Translations under genes and position numbers: made by a program
Source of the DNA: Roseibium album
GTDB taxonomy: Bacteria; Pseudomonadota; Alphaproteobacteria; Rhizobiales; Stappiaceae
Assembly: GCF_001404515.1 (NCBI RefSeq)
Contig: NZ_CXWE01000001.1
Location: 1,054,001-1,118,000, forward strand
Reading direction: 5' to 3'
Length of the DNA: 64,000 bases
Notes under the pieces: generated by a model
Told to the model about the DNA's origin: nothing
What the model saw: the letters and a program-made list of their open reading frames with translations, nothing else
Database searches by the model: none
Shown here: positions 36,632-45,270 of the stretch, piece by piece
Layout: each line of letters opens with the position of its first letter
Numbering within the stretch: position 1 is the first letter of the stretch

Positions 36632-37876
36632 ATGAGTTTAGAGACTGATATCAAGCGCCTCACTGATCCGCGGCTTTGTCTGGGCTGCGGTCTATGCTCC
36701 TATATTTGCTCAAAAGACAAGGTCTCGATGATCGATGTCGATCATCTGGGCGTGCGTCCAGAGTTCTCCGAAAACGTTAGCCCGGCGTCGGTAAAAGAAG
36801 CGATGTCGGCCTGTCCGACGGTTTCCTCCGATTTTGGAATACTAAGGAGGAGAGACGATTATGAACCGGCTGTTGACAGCAAGACGGAGGCTGCGTGGGG
36901 AGCGATCACGGGGATTTGGGAAGGTCACGCAGGCGACGACGAAATACGGTTCAAGGGCAGTTCCGGCGGTGCGCTGACTGCCATTTCACAATACTGCCTT
37001 GAAGTGCTCGAAATGCACGGGGTGTTGCATACCGGACAAAACCGGGATGATCCAATTAGAAACAAATCCAGACTGTCGCGTTCCCGCGAAGAGCTTCTGG
37101 AGGTAGTAGGATCCAGATACTCTCCGGCGTCGGTATGTGACGGACTGGAAATGGTTGAGACGGCTCCCAAACCGTGCGTTGTCATCGGCAAGCCGGTTGA
37201 AATTGCAGCGACACGAAATGCAATGAATTTGCGGCCGGCTCTGGAAAAAAATGTTGGTTTGACGCTTTCGTTCTTTTGCGCGGAGACGCCCCCAACCAAG
37301 GCGACGAGATCTCTTCTGGAGAAACTGGGTGTTTCTGAGGGTGCACTGAAAAGTTTGCGCTACCGCGGTTACGGTTGGCCAGGGTATTTCGTCACGCAAT
37401 GTGCCTCAGAAGAGCCAAAGCAGCACTGGATATACGACAAAACCTGGGCTTATCTGCAACAATATCGCCCATGGGCTGTCCACCAGTGGCCAGATGGATC
37501 GGGTGAACTGGCCGACATATCCTGCGGTGATCCTTGGTACGAGGAACCGGATGGCGAAAATCCGGGTTTTTCACTCCTTGTGGCGCGTACCAGGCTGGGC
37601 AGAGAAATTATCGAAGGCGCAATTGAGCATGGCTATCTGACTGCAACTCCGGCGGAAGTCTGGAAGCTCGAAAAATCCCAGGCTGGGTTGTTGAGAAAGA
37701 AGGGCGCTGTCTGGGGCCGAAGGCAGATGCATCGCGTTATGGGCATGCCGAATGCAAAGTTCAAAGACGTCGACCTTTTCTCGATTTGGCTTGACTTGCC
37801 GTTTCGTACCAAGGTGCGTTCGACGTTGGGGACTTTGCAGAGAATTTGGCGCCGTCGCCTCTGGAAGCTTCCCTAG
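36632..37876 (+). CDS. Coenzyme F420 hydrogenase/dehydrogenase beta-subunit-like iron-sulfur protein
   Basis: 414 residues. An N-terminal [4Fe-4S] cluster motif CLGCGLCSYIC (C16, C19, C22, C26) is followed by the FrhB N- and C-domain segments: EIRFKGSSGGALTAISQYCLE, VGSRYSPASV, VVIGKPVEIAAT, LSFFCAETPPTKAT and ISCGDPWYEE. These proteins bind FAD and pass electrons, but most homologues in polysaccharide loci have no known F420 link and no assigned reaction. Their repeated pairing with pyruvyl transferases suggests a role in sugar modification. Confidence 0.82.
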   Translation: MSLETDIKRLTDPRLCLGCGLCSYICSKDKVSMIDVDHLGVRPEFSENVSPASVKEAMSACPTVSSDFGILRRRDDYEPAVDSKTEAAWGAITGIWEGHAGDDEIRFKGSSGGALTAISQYCLEVLEMHGVLHTGQNRDDPIRNKSRLSRSREELLEVVGSRYSPASVCDGLEMVETAPKPCVVIGKPVEIAATRNAMNLRPALEKNVGLTLSFFCAETPPTKATRSLLEKLGVSEGALKSLRYRGYGWPGYFVTQCASEEPKQHWIYDKTWAYLQQYRPWAVHQWPDGSGELADISCGDPWYEEPDGENPGFSLLVARTRLGREIIEGAIEHGYLTATPAEVWKLEKSQAGLLRKKGAVWGRRQMHRVMGMPNAKFKDVDLFSIWLDLPFRTKVRSTLGTLQRIWRRRLWKLP

Positions 37877-38095
37877 CTATTCGCATCTGAAATTCGTTTG
37901 TTGGGTCTTGTCCAAAAAAAATTCAACTTCAAAAACGCGACGCGCAATTTTCCCGTTTCTATTGCGTTTTTCATTTTCCGCAGAAACGATCGCGACCTGA
38001 ACCGATCGTCATCCGGCCTGGATATGCGCAATGCACGCACGTGCAGCACCGGCTAACGAAGACTGTTCGGTGAACAAAGCCGCTTCTTGAGCGCT

Positions 38096-38366
38096 ACTAG
38101 AGCGCATCCATTGAATGTTGGTTCGTTTGATGCCGGAAAGCGGGTCACTCGGCAAGGCGCGTCACGAAGGGCGATGCGGTGCATCGGTCAAGTGGCGCAA
38201 CGCTGCCGATGCGCTGCTTTCCGGCACCCGAAGGGCCGGGCTCTTTCTCCCGCTGACTGCGTTGGCTTGCGCTTGTGGTGGGGTACACCGCTGCACACAA
38301 GCCGCCTGGGCAGCCGAAGAAAGCGCGCCGGTCAAATGATCCAACATTCAATGGATGCGCTCTAGT
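38096..38366. repeat. Palindrome-ended repeat element (MITE-like), 271 bases
   Basis: A perfect 26-base terminal inverted repeat: 38096-38121 and 38341-38366 are exact complements, and about seven of the next ten positions also match. The ends include a CTAG on each side. The interior is GC-rich and full of further inverted repeats, such as GCCGGAAAGC (38132-38141) with GCTTTCCGGC (38216-38225) and GCATCGG with CCGATGC near 38181-38212. It lies in the gap 37877-38466, between two genes that converge, and codes for nothing recognisable. It looks like a dispersed non-autonomous element. Confidence 0.8.
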
Positions 38367-38466
38367 CCGGTAAGCCGTGGAACGGGGCAAAGCAGATGCG
38401 CGTACGGCAGGACGCCCTGTCAGTACGCCTCGAAGTGACCAAGAGTTTTGGAAGGAAATGCATCGA

Positions 38467-39819
38467 TTAGGAAGCACTCTGTTTCCTTCCCCCTCTATGA
38501 AGCCTCCCTGCAGCAGGTTGGCGGCGGCGTGTTGTCGGCAATCTGCGCTTCTCAGGCTTGGCCTGGGGACTGGACTGCGTCGCCGCATTTCCCTCTTCCG
38601 CCGTGATCGCGTGCATTCCGATATAAAACACGAAAACAATAATGGCTGCGCCCCACATATGAACGGTGAAAATGGCAGTGCCCAGCCCGACAAGCATGAT
38701 GATGTATCCGCGCCGGTAAGCGATTGCCAGGGGATCAGTGAAATTTTGCATGATCAGGTAGCGAATTGCGAAGATGAATGCCAAGAAGAAGAACAAGAAA
38801 CCGACTATCCCGTAGTTGAGGGCGATAACCAGCCAAAAATTGTCTGTACTTGCAGAGTGCATCCACGCCGGACGATCCCACTCATTGAAGCCAATCCCGA
38901 AGATCGGGTTTCGAAAGAGATCATCTTGTGCAAACCGCCAGATGAGAATTCGATTGTATGCGGAACCGGAGCTGAAACTGAGATAGCTGATCAGGACTGC
39001 ATACGGAGACCTAGTTGAAAGCAAGTCGACCGCCACATATGCCGCAACCGCCAACAACGAGAGTATCTTCCAACGGTTTTTCGCCTTGACCACTGTGTCC
39101 CAACCGATCAGGCCGATCTGGATTGCCACGCCTGCAAAGGCTCCTGATGAAAGCGACGAAAATGCGCATGCCAGCGGGATCAGGGTCTTCATGATTTTCT
39201 GGATAAACGATTTTCCGTGAGCGAGCACATAGTACGATGGTGCTATTATGCTGCCTGCAAACATTCCCAGCAGTATTGGGTGATCGAATGCTGCTTGTGC
39301 CCGAAATAGACCAAGCCGGGTATCTGCCATTACTCTGGGGCTGCTCAATGACCCAAGGAAGGTCTGAAACAGGCTTCGGTTTGTGAAACTCTCATAGAGT
39401 GCAAAGGGTAACAGGAACAGGACGCCAAGCCACAACAGTTTGAACGCATCCACCGCGGCCTTTACGCTCCGGATCTGTGTCCGGGCAATAAAGTATGTCC
39501 CGCCTATTTCAATGAAATAGATAGCCATTTTTTCGATTAGCACAAACCCGTGATTGTACATGGTCGCGATCACGGACCAGGTAACGTAAATGAGCATAAA
39601 GTAATCAGGTTTGGTTTTTTTGCCTGCCGCCCCAGACAGCCAGTTCATCATCACAGGTGCGATTGCAACTAATATTACAAGCCGGTAGGGAGTTAAAAGC
39701 AGTGATCCAAGACTAAACTTAAGAGGGATGAATAGAGAAATTATCAAAAGCTGCCCAAATATGCCAATACCCTGATTCGGACTGACTTTATCCAGCGTTT
39801 GATCTTGGTTCAAAGCCAT
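38467..39819 (-). CDS. O-antigen ligase/polymerase-family membrane protein (Wzy-like)
   Basis: 450 residues with about eleven hydrophobic helices and a large periplasmic loop (about residues 290-340) carrying the family's arginine-containing segment FGIGFNEWDRPAW. The C-terminal ~50 residues are basic and cytoplasmic (RRLPTTRRRQPAAG). Of the Wzy/WaaL superfamily, polymerase is the likelier role because a flippase and an initiating transferase lie nearby and lipid A-core genes do not. The gene is AT-richer than the sox island. Confidence 0.82.
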   Translation of the reverse strand: MALNQDQTLDKVSPNQGIGIFGQLLIISLFIPLKFSLGSLLLTPYRLVILVAIAPVMMNWLSGAAGKKTKPDYFMLIYVTWSVIATMYNHGFVLIEKMAIYFIEIGGTYFIARTQIRSVKAAVDAFKLLWLGVLFLLPFALYESFTNRSLFQTFLGSLSSPRVMADTRLGLFRAQAAFDHPILLGMFAGSIIAPSYYVLAHGKSFIQKIMKTLIPLACAFSSLSSGAFAGVAIQIGLIGWDTVVKAKNRWKILSLLAVAAYVAVDLLSTRSPYAVLISYLSFSSGSAYNRILIWRFAQDDLFRNPIFGIGFNEWDRPAWMHSASTDNFWLVIALNYGIVGFLFFFLAFIFAIRYLIMQNFTDPLAIAYRRGYIIMLVGLGTAIFTVHMWGAAIIVFVFYIGMHAITAEEGNAATQSSPQAKPEKRRLPTTRRRQPAAGRLHRGGRKQSAS

Positions 39820-40400
39820 CGAAAACTAGTCCTTCTTGGGTGGACGATTGCGGTAATGACGTTGGTGAATGGTTTTTTAGTCATATGAATTTAGGTGCGA
39901 TTGAGTAAATATATATTGCATGGACTGGTTATTGTTCGATCAATTTATGGTATCGATCCGGTCATCGCTGGCCGATGTTCCTTGAGTTCACGCGTACGTA
40001 CCAAGTCTTCATCGCCAAGGCCAACGCGAAGTTGACCTTTGTCCAACTCTTTGTGCCGATTGCGATCACAATACCAGAAGTCATTGTTTCTTTTCCGAAC
40101 TTGTCCATGTTTGGTAACCTTCATGACGGTCATTGTCTCTCGGGAATAATTGAGTAATATCCGGCGCGAGTCCTCGGGGACGACAGCGATGAGCGACCGG
40201 GTGGTTTGGGAGAGACAAAACATTGGATTTGTTGTCGCATATAAGGCAACAAGCTGATCACTCAACAAATTGTTAAGCATTATTTCAGTTGCTATCGACG
40301 CAAAAGAGTAGGAAGTAACCCTAAATACAATCTTTAATCTTAAACAAATTTTTCCGTACAGAAAAAGTCAGCAGAATTGCAAGTGAACGTTAGCGGGATC
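39820..40400 (+). other. Intergenic, about 580 bases, AT-rich
   Basis: Divergent promoters of the Wzy-like gene and the GT2 gene are expected here. A 111-codon frame on the minus strand (39945-40280) resembles nothing I know and I do not call it. No hairpin or repeat recognised. Confidence 0.45.
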
Positions 40401-41345
40401 ATGGAAGCCGGTATGGATATTTCGATCATTGTCGTCAACTGGAATACAGTTGACATGTTACGAGACTGCCTGACGTCTGTTGTGCAAAATCTCGATGATC
40501 TCGATGCGGAAGTCATCGTTATCGACAACGCGTCAAGTGACGGCTCCCAGGAGATGGTCGAGCGTGAGTTCCAAAATGTGGTTCTTATCAAAAACAAAGA
40601 AAACGTCGGGTTTGCTGCCGCAAATAATCAAGGGTTTCGTATTGCGAAAGGTGAGTATGTCTTACTGTTAAATTCCGACACCATTGTCCATGGAGATGTT
40701 CTAAAGCAATCTGTGAACTATCTGGTTGAGCACAAGAGCGTTGGTGCCATGGGGTGTCGTGTATTGAATACTGACGGATCTGTTCAACTTACTTGTAGCG
40801 AGTTTCCGACGTTAACAAATCTACTGGTTATGTCTTCAGGACTATGGAAGCTGAAATCGCCGCGTTGGTTTGGGAAATACCTCATGACGGATTGGCAGCG
40901 AGATTCCGAAAGATCTGTTGAAGTGATTTCGGGCTGTTACTTGTTGTTGCGTCAGGAAGTGATCCGCGAAGTCGGCCCTCTGGATGAACACTTCTTCTTT
41001 TTCGGTGAAGAGACGGACTGGTGCTATCGAATTCGCAGTGCTGGCTGGCAACTCATGTTTGCACCGGTTGGAGAAATTACGCATCACGGTGGCGGATCGG
41101 TCAAAAAACTCAATCATAAACGTGACTTATTGCTCACGAACTCAAAGGTTAAGCTTCACAGGAAGCACGGAGGGCTGGTTGCTGCTTCCGTTTGTTGGTT
41201 GATTTTGGCTTTTTTCAATGCGACCAGGGCCGTGTTTTGGACCCTTCGCAACATGGTATCCTCATCGCCGGTCACAAAGGAACGTGCTTTGCATTTTCGA
41301 CGTGTGTTTCTGGCATTGGGAAATGCCTGGAGCGGCAGAATATGA
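40401..41345 (+). CDS. Glycosyltransferase family 2
   Basis: 314 residues of a GT-A fold enzyme of the rhamnosyltransferase-like branch: ISIIVVNWNTVDMLRDCL, VIVIDNASSDGS, NVGFAAANNQGF and LLLNSDTIV (the DxD-type metal motif) are followed by FFFFGEETDWCYRIRSAGW. It transfers a nucleotide-sugar residue, plausibly L-rhamnose since dTDP-rhamnose is made here, onto the lipid-linked repeat unit. The ATG at 40401 is taken as start; ATG 40413 is possible. Its stop overlaps the next gene (ATGA). Confidence 0.88.
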   Translation: MEAGMDISIIVVNWNTVDMLRDCLTSVVQNLDDLDAEVIVIDNASSDGSQEMVEREFQNVVLIKNKENVGFAAANNQGFRIAKGEYVLLLNSDTIVHGDVLKQSVNYLVEHKSVGAMGCRVLNTDGSVQLTCSEFPTLTNLLVMSSGLWKLKSPRWFGKYLMTDWQRDSERSVEVISGCYLLLRQEVIREVGPLDEHFFFFGEETDWCYRIRSAGWQLMFAPVGEITHHGGGSVKKLNHKRDLLLTNSKVKLHRKHGGLVAASVCWLILAFFNATRAVFWTLRNMVSSSPVTKERALHFRRVFLALGNAWSGRI

Positions 41346-42550
41346 CTTCAAAACTACGGGCTTTGATCCTGGCGCCACATATTGATGCATATGATGTGGG
41401 AGAAAGCCTGACGCGATTTCGGCTCCTGGAAGAGCTTTCAAAAATAGCAGATCTGACTATTCTCGCGCTTGAATGTACCAAGGGGCCGCCGCTCTCGGAA
41501 CAATTGCCAAATGCGGAAGTGGTTACGTTTGAAGAGCCGGAATGGCTTCGCAGATATGAACGCATGCGCGCCATGTTCCGCCCGAACATATTTGTCGTTG
41601 CCTGGTTCGCAGAAAAGTGGATTCGTAAATCGTTGTCGGAAGGACGAACCTGGGATGTCGCGCACCAGATACTCCCGGCGGCGCCGCGTTATCCGACGAT
41701 CTTTCGAAAGTTCGATATTCCATACATTCTTGGTTCGCTTGGCGGCGCATTGCCAACGCCAAAAGCCTTCTCGAGCGAATGCGGTTCAGCCAGTTGGTAT
41801 ACACGATTGCGTGGCCTGGATCAGGTGAGATTCAAGTATGACCCTTATCTGCGGTCAAGCTATGCCAGGGCGGAATTGGTTCTCGGTGTCGCTCCTTATA
41901 TGAACGATATTCTGCGAGCTATTCCCAAAAAGCGTTTTCAGCCGTTTTTGGCAATCGGTGTTGATAGTGTTGAGACGGCGGTAGAGCGTCGAGTGGTTCC
42001 ACAAACGATGAAAATGTTGCATGTGGGACGTGCCGTCAGAACGAAGGGTTTGCGCGATGTTGTGCGGGCAATGGCGTATCTGAAGGAATTCCCGGATGTT
42101 ACGCTTACGAGCATCGGTGACGGAGAGGAAATTGCGATCTGCAAGGCCGAAGCTGAAAGATTGGGTGTTTCAGAAAGGGTGCAGTTTCTTGGCAAGTTGC
42201 CGCGGGAAGAAATCGAAAAATACTATCAAGAGAGCGATGTATTTGTCTTTCCCAGTTTCCGGGAATCCATGGGGGGCGTATTGTTTGAGGCCATGCGCTG
42301 GGGCCTTCCCGTGATAACTGTTTCGGCTGGCGGTCCCGGCTTCATTGTCGACGACGGGACAGGACTGAGAATTCCTGTCACCGACCCGCAAAAGATGCCA
42401 ATGGACCTGGCCAATGCCATCAAGGAGCTCCTTGCAGAACCAGTGTTGCGCAACAAGCTAGGAGCGGGTGGACGTCAGAAGTTGTTGGCAGAGCACCTCT
42501 GGAAAATCAAAGCGCAGGAAATGCTTAAAACATACAAATCAGTAATGTGA
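41342..42550 (+). CDS. Glycosyltransferase family 4
   Basis: 402 residues of a GT-B fold enzyme. The N-terminal domain opens with LRALILAPHIDAYDVGESL; the C-terminal domain has KMLHVGRAVRTKGLRDVV and the retaining-GT4 signature FVFPSFRESMGGVLFEAMRWGLPV with the E(x)7E motif. It adds one sugar of the repeat unit at the inner membrane. It overlaps the preceding GT2 gene by four bases, so the two are translationally coupled. Confidence 0.87.
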   Translation: MTSKLRALILAPHIDAYDVGESLTRFRLLEELSKIADLTILALECTKGPPLSEQLPNAEVVTFEEPEWLRRYERMRAMFRPNIFVVAWFAEKWIRKSLSEGRTWDVAHQILPAAPRYPTIFRKFDIPYILGSLGGALPTPKAFSSECGSASWYTRLRGLDQVRFKYDPYLRSSYARAELVLGVAPYMNDILRAIPKKRFQPFLAIGVDSVETAVERRVVPQTMKMLHVGRAVRTKGLRDVVRAMAYLKEFPDVTLTSIGDGEEIAICKAEAERLGVSERVQFLGKLPREEIEKYYQESDVFVFPSFRESMGGVLFEAMRWGLPVITVSAGGPGFIVDDGTGLRIPVTDPQKMPMDLANAIKELLAEPVLRNKLGAGGRQKLLAEHLWKIKAQEMLKTYKSVM

Positions 42551-42612
42551 TCGTACTGAGCAGTCCGAGTGCGTTGACATAAGAACCCGCGTTTACAAGG
42601 CCGGACCAAATA

Positions 42613-43356
42613 TTACCCAGGTCTTGCAATTGTATAAAAAGTACATTCGTCGACCTGTTGCTCGCTGCCATCCCCTTTGAGATGGAAGATTTCATACTGA
42701 TTTGATTTCAGGAGTTTGCTGACTTCTGTTTGATTTTGTGGGGATACTTCGAGATAAAAAATTGGACGAATTTCAGTTAAAAGCCGTTGGCTGCCACTCA
42801 AGGCCAACAACTCGGCACCTTCAACGTCCATTTTCACAAACGCGGGCGGTGACCAATATTCAAGCAACTCGTCTCCCGTGACAGTAACAACCTGCTTTTG
42901 GGACGCAACTTTGAAATCATCATCATCGGATATTCCAAGCAGTTTACTGCGAGCATGCCCCTTGTCGGCGACACCAAAAGTCATGACGCCTCTTTTGTCT
43001 GCGATTGCGGCACAGAGCACAGTGACAGGGGCGTAGGACTCAGGCAGTTTGCCGGCGGTCAGGTTAATCAACCGCGCATATTCAGGATCAGCTTCCAGCG
43101 CGTACACGGAACCTCCAGGGCCGATTTTTCCCGCAGCCATAGCGGAAAGAATACCGAGGTTAGATCCGATGTCCCAGACACACATATCCTTTTCGACAAT
43201 ACTGCGAGTTACAAGCATAAGATCGTGAGCGCATGCCGTCCAACCTGGTTTCAGAACCCGCATATCTGAGCGCCCTGTCACAAGTACACGGCCGCTCCCG
43301 AATTCTGCCGGGAGTTTCTTCCTGTATTGAAAGCTTAGCAAATCCCTGATGGTCAT
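42613..43356 (-). CDS. FkbM-family methyltransferase
   Basis: 247 residues. The SAM-binding strand VWDIGSNLGILSAMAAG, the acidic ribose-binding loop VYALEADP and the family's FVKMDVEGAELLALSG block are all present. FkbM enzymes O-methylate sugars or polyketides. In this setting it likely methylates a sugar of the polymer. The start at 43356 is preferred over the longer frame (to 43479) because an AAGGTG site precedes it and the conserved region begins shortly after. Confidence 0.85.
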   Translation of the reverse strand: MTIRDLLSFQYRKKLPAEFGSGRVLVTGRSDMRVLKPGWTACAHDLMLVTRSIVEKDMCVWDIGSNLGILSAMAAGKIGPGGSVYALEADPEYARLINLTAGKLPESYAPVTVLCAAIADKRGVMTFGVADKGHARSKLLGISDDDDFKVASQKQVVTVTGDELLEYWSPPAFVKMDVEGAELLALSGSQRLLTEIRPIFYLEVSPQNQTEVSKLLKSNQYEIFHLKGDGSEQQVDECTFYTIARPG

Positions 43357-43738
43357 ACGTTTGCACCTTTTCGATAGCGGCGATCTTGTTGGAATAATGT
43401 AACAATTCCGTCGATTAATCTGATTTTCTGGGAGAGGTTCTCGGCATTTTTTATGAAGCACTAACTTGGGTGCGACCACTGGGGGTCAAATTCGTCAATG
43501 TTTAGTCTCCCACAATATGTGAGAGTTGTTAATCCGGAGTGCATGATGGTGCGTGTTTCTGAATCTGGGTATCTGGCAGGCAACTCAAAGATTTGAAAAT
43601 CCTATTGGCGTCTTATTATCATAAGAAACCTGCCATTGAACGTTTCATCTTGTTTCCCGAACACAATTGTCGTGTGACTTTCTTGGGCCAAGTGAAGTCA
43701 GTGTCAACAGGATTGAGAAAATAGTCGCTGGGACCCTC
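43357..43738. other. Intergenic upstream of the IS66-type unit
   Basis: About 380 AT-rich bases between the methyltransferase start and the target duplication of the IS66-derived element. No gene, repeat or RNA recognised; it should contain the methyltransferase promoter. Confidence 0.45.
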
Positions 43739-43908
43739 ATCAAAGCGTAAGCGGTGTTTTGAACCTCACCACATTGCAAATTTTGTTTCGTTGTTCTGAA
43801 GTATAAGAACAAACTACGACAAATTTTTCTGCGCTAATCTAGACTCCAAGCCTTTCGTATCAAATAATCAGTTCGGAACAATTCAACAATATTCAAACAA
43901 TGATTCCC

Positions 43909-44361
43909 TCACTCAAAAACATTTTCAAGTTCTTCATAAAAATACTCACCAAAGGTACCATGGCAGCGAGAAGCATCTCCACCCGGGCTGACAACGTCAA
44001 CAGGGCATTCCCCGTTTTCGTCGCAAGTCGCAGTATTAATTGCAAAAAAAGTACCGTCGCCGCCGGCGCCAATTATTACATAACGATGTGGAAGCCCTCT
44101 TTTTCTCTCATCTAATGTCACCCAAATTGCGTTTGGAACGCCAACTACGCTCAGATCAGAACTAACTATGCCGTAAAACTCCAAGCCATCGATATCTCCA
44201 CAGCCCAGTGTACTCAAAAAAAGCTTGTACGAAGGCGGAAATACTAACTCCAGCCTCTCCTCAGATTCAATAATCGTTTCCTCGGATACTGGTCCAACGA
44301 AGTCGGCGTCATCGTTTGCTTCAATTAGATCGAGAGCTTGTTGTACTTTTTTCAGCGACAT
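43909..44361 (-). CDS. SMI1/KNR4 (SUKH) family protein, likely orphan immunity protein
   Basis: 150 residues. The SUKH core is visible: VSEETIIESEERLELVFPPSYKLFLSTLG, the family's E-x-x-L-P-x-x-Y/F opening, then a short GDIDGLEFYGI loop and later strands ending GTFGEYFYEELENVF. SUKH proteins are best known as immunity proteins against polymorphic or contact-dependent toxins. No toxin gene lies beside it. It begins 24 bases inside the internal IS66-type end at 44385 and sits within the mobile unit, so it was probably carried here by transposition. Confidence 0.85.
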   Translation of the reverse strand: MSLKKVQQALDLIEANDDADFVGPVSEETIIESEERLELVFPPSYKLFLSTLGCGDIDGLEFYGIVSSDLSVVGVPNAIWVTLDERKRGLPHRYVIIGAGGDGTFFAINTATCDENGECPVDVVSPGGDASRCHGTFGEYFYEELENVFE

Positions 44362-44400
44362 ATTTGTTCCTAGTCAAAATTAACGTAAGCGGTGCGCCGA

Positions 44401-44953
44401 TCACACGGCTTTGGCATAGTTCCATGACAGCAGCGCGGCAATGTCAGCCTGTTTGTGGCCTTGGGCTATGGCTGTCAGAATGCCTGTTAGGTAGGCGTGT
44501 GGTTCGATCGCGTTGAGTTTGCATGTCTCGATCAGTGACGCGATCATAGCCCAGTTTTGAGCGCCGGTATCATGTCCGGCGAAGAGCGCGTTTTTCCGAT
44601 TGAGGGCGATTGGGCGGATGGTGCGTTCGACGGTGTTGTTGTCGCGTTCAATGAAGGTTGCTCGGTAGGCTGTGTCACCGGTTCGACGATCATCGGTGCA
44701 AACACTGGGCCTTTTCCAGCCCGGCATCGACCACAGGCGCGGGTAGAACCAGCTTCCCATCACGCGCAAGACGCCGCCAGGCAGACAAATGGTTCGGGCG
44801 AAGACCATAGCGACGCGCAACCTCCGGGACCCGCACGCCATTCTCCAAAGTCTCCGCAACAATGCGGGCCTTCACCTCATCTGGCCATCGCCGATGTCCC
44901 CGGGGGCCAAGGATCAAATCAGAATGTGTGAGAAACTCTCTGTGTCCATCCAT
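44401..44953 (-). pseudogene. IS66 tnpA/tnpC remnant with internal deletion
   Basis: From 44953 the frame reads an IS66 TnpA (OrfA) N-terminus: [20 protein letters not shown] and then [21 protein letters not shown]. After KLVLPAP similarity stops. A second frame down to 44401 is the C-terminal tail of the TnpC transposase: TVERTIRPIALNRKNALFAG followed by ASLIETCKLNAIEPHAYL. The rest of tnpA, all of tnpB and most of tnpC are missing. Movement of the surrounding unit would have needed transposase supplied from elsewhere. Confidence 0.88.
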
Positions 44954-45270
44954 GGAGCTAATCCGCGAGAATACACATCTCGCATGAACTCGCAGATCTC
45001 AAAACCAAACGGAAGGTGGGGTCAAAACACCGCTTACATCAAAGCTCACTTGCATTATTCATGAAAGACCGTCGCCATCGAAGATCCGTTTTCACCTGGA
45101 AGCGGGATACAAGCCAGCAGTCTGCATGACGATGGAGCAGGGGATGTGAGGCGGATTCCGCGGCAGACAGTTCGGTGTTCGGACTCGCCCGAACCATAAC
45201 TGCCCCGTTTCAGGCCAACGCGTGACAGCGCACCGATGCGATCGCCAACACAGCACAACAAGTCTGCGCA

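Larger units (their letters stand above)
43747..45037. mobile_element. Non-autonomous IS66-derived unit carrying a SUKH gene, with 8-bp target duplication
   Basis: The outer ends are inverted repeats: the left begins GTAAGCGGTGTTTTGA (43747-43762) and the complement of the right end (45037 backwards) begins with the same 16 bases. Directly outside both ends is the same octamer ATCAAAGC (43739-43746 and 45038-45045), the 8-base target duplication typical of IS66. A third, internal GTAAGCGGTG end lies at 44385. Between 44385 and 45037 are deleted tnpA/tnpC remnants; between 43747 and 44385 is an intact SMI1/KNR4 gene. The intact duplication shows that the 1291-base unit moved as one piece. Confidence 0.85.

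Noticed and set aside
38115-38365. Short open frames inside the palindrome-ended element
   Set aside because: They occur on both strands because of the inverted repeats, with no ribosome sites or known homology.
39945-40280. 111-codon frame on the minus strand
   Set aside because: No recognisable motif, no ribosome site and composition like the surrounding intergenic DNA.
45055-45261. 68-codon frame just right of the IS66 unit
   Set aside because: No homology recognised and no ribosome site; more likely intergenic.
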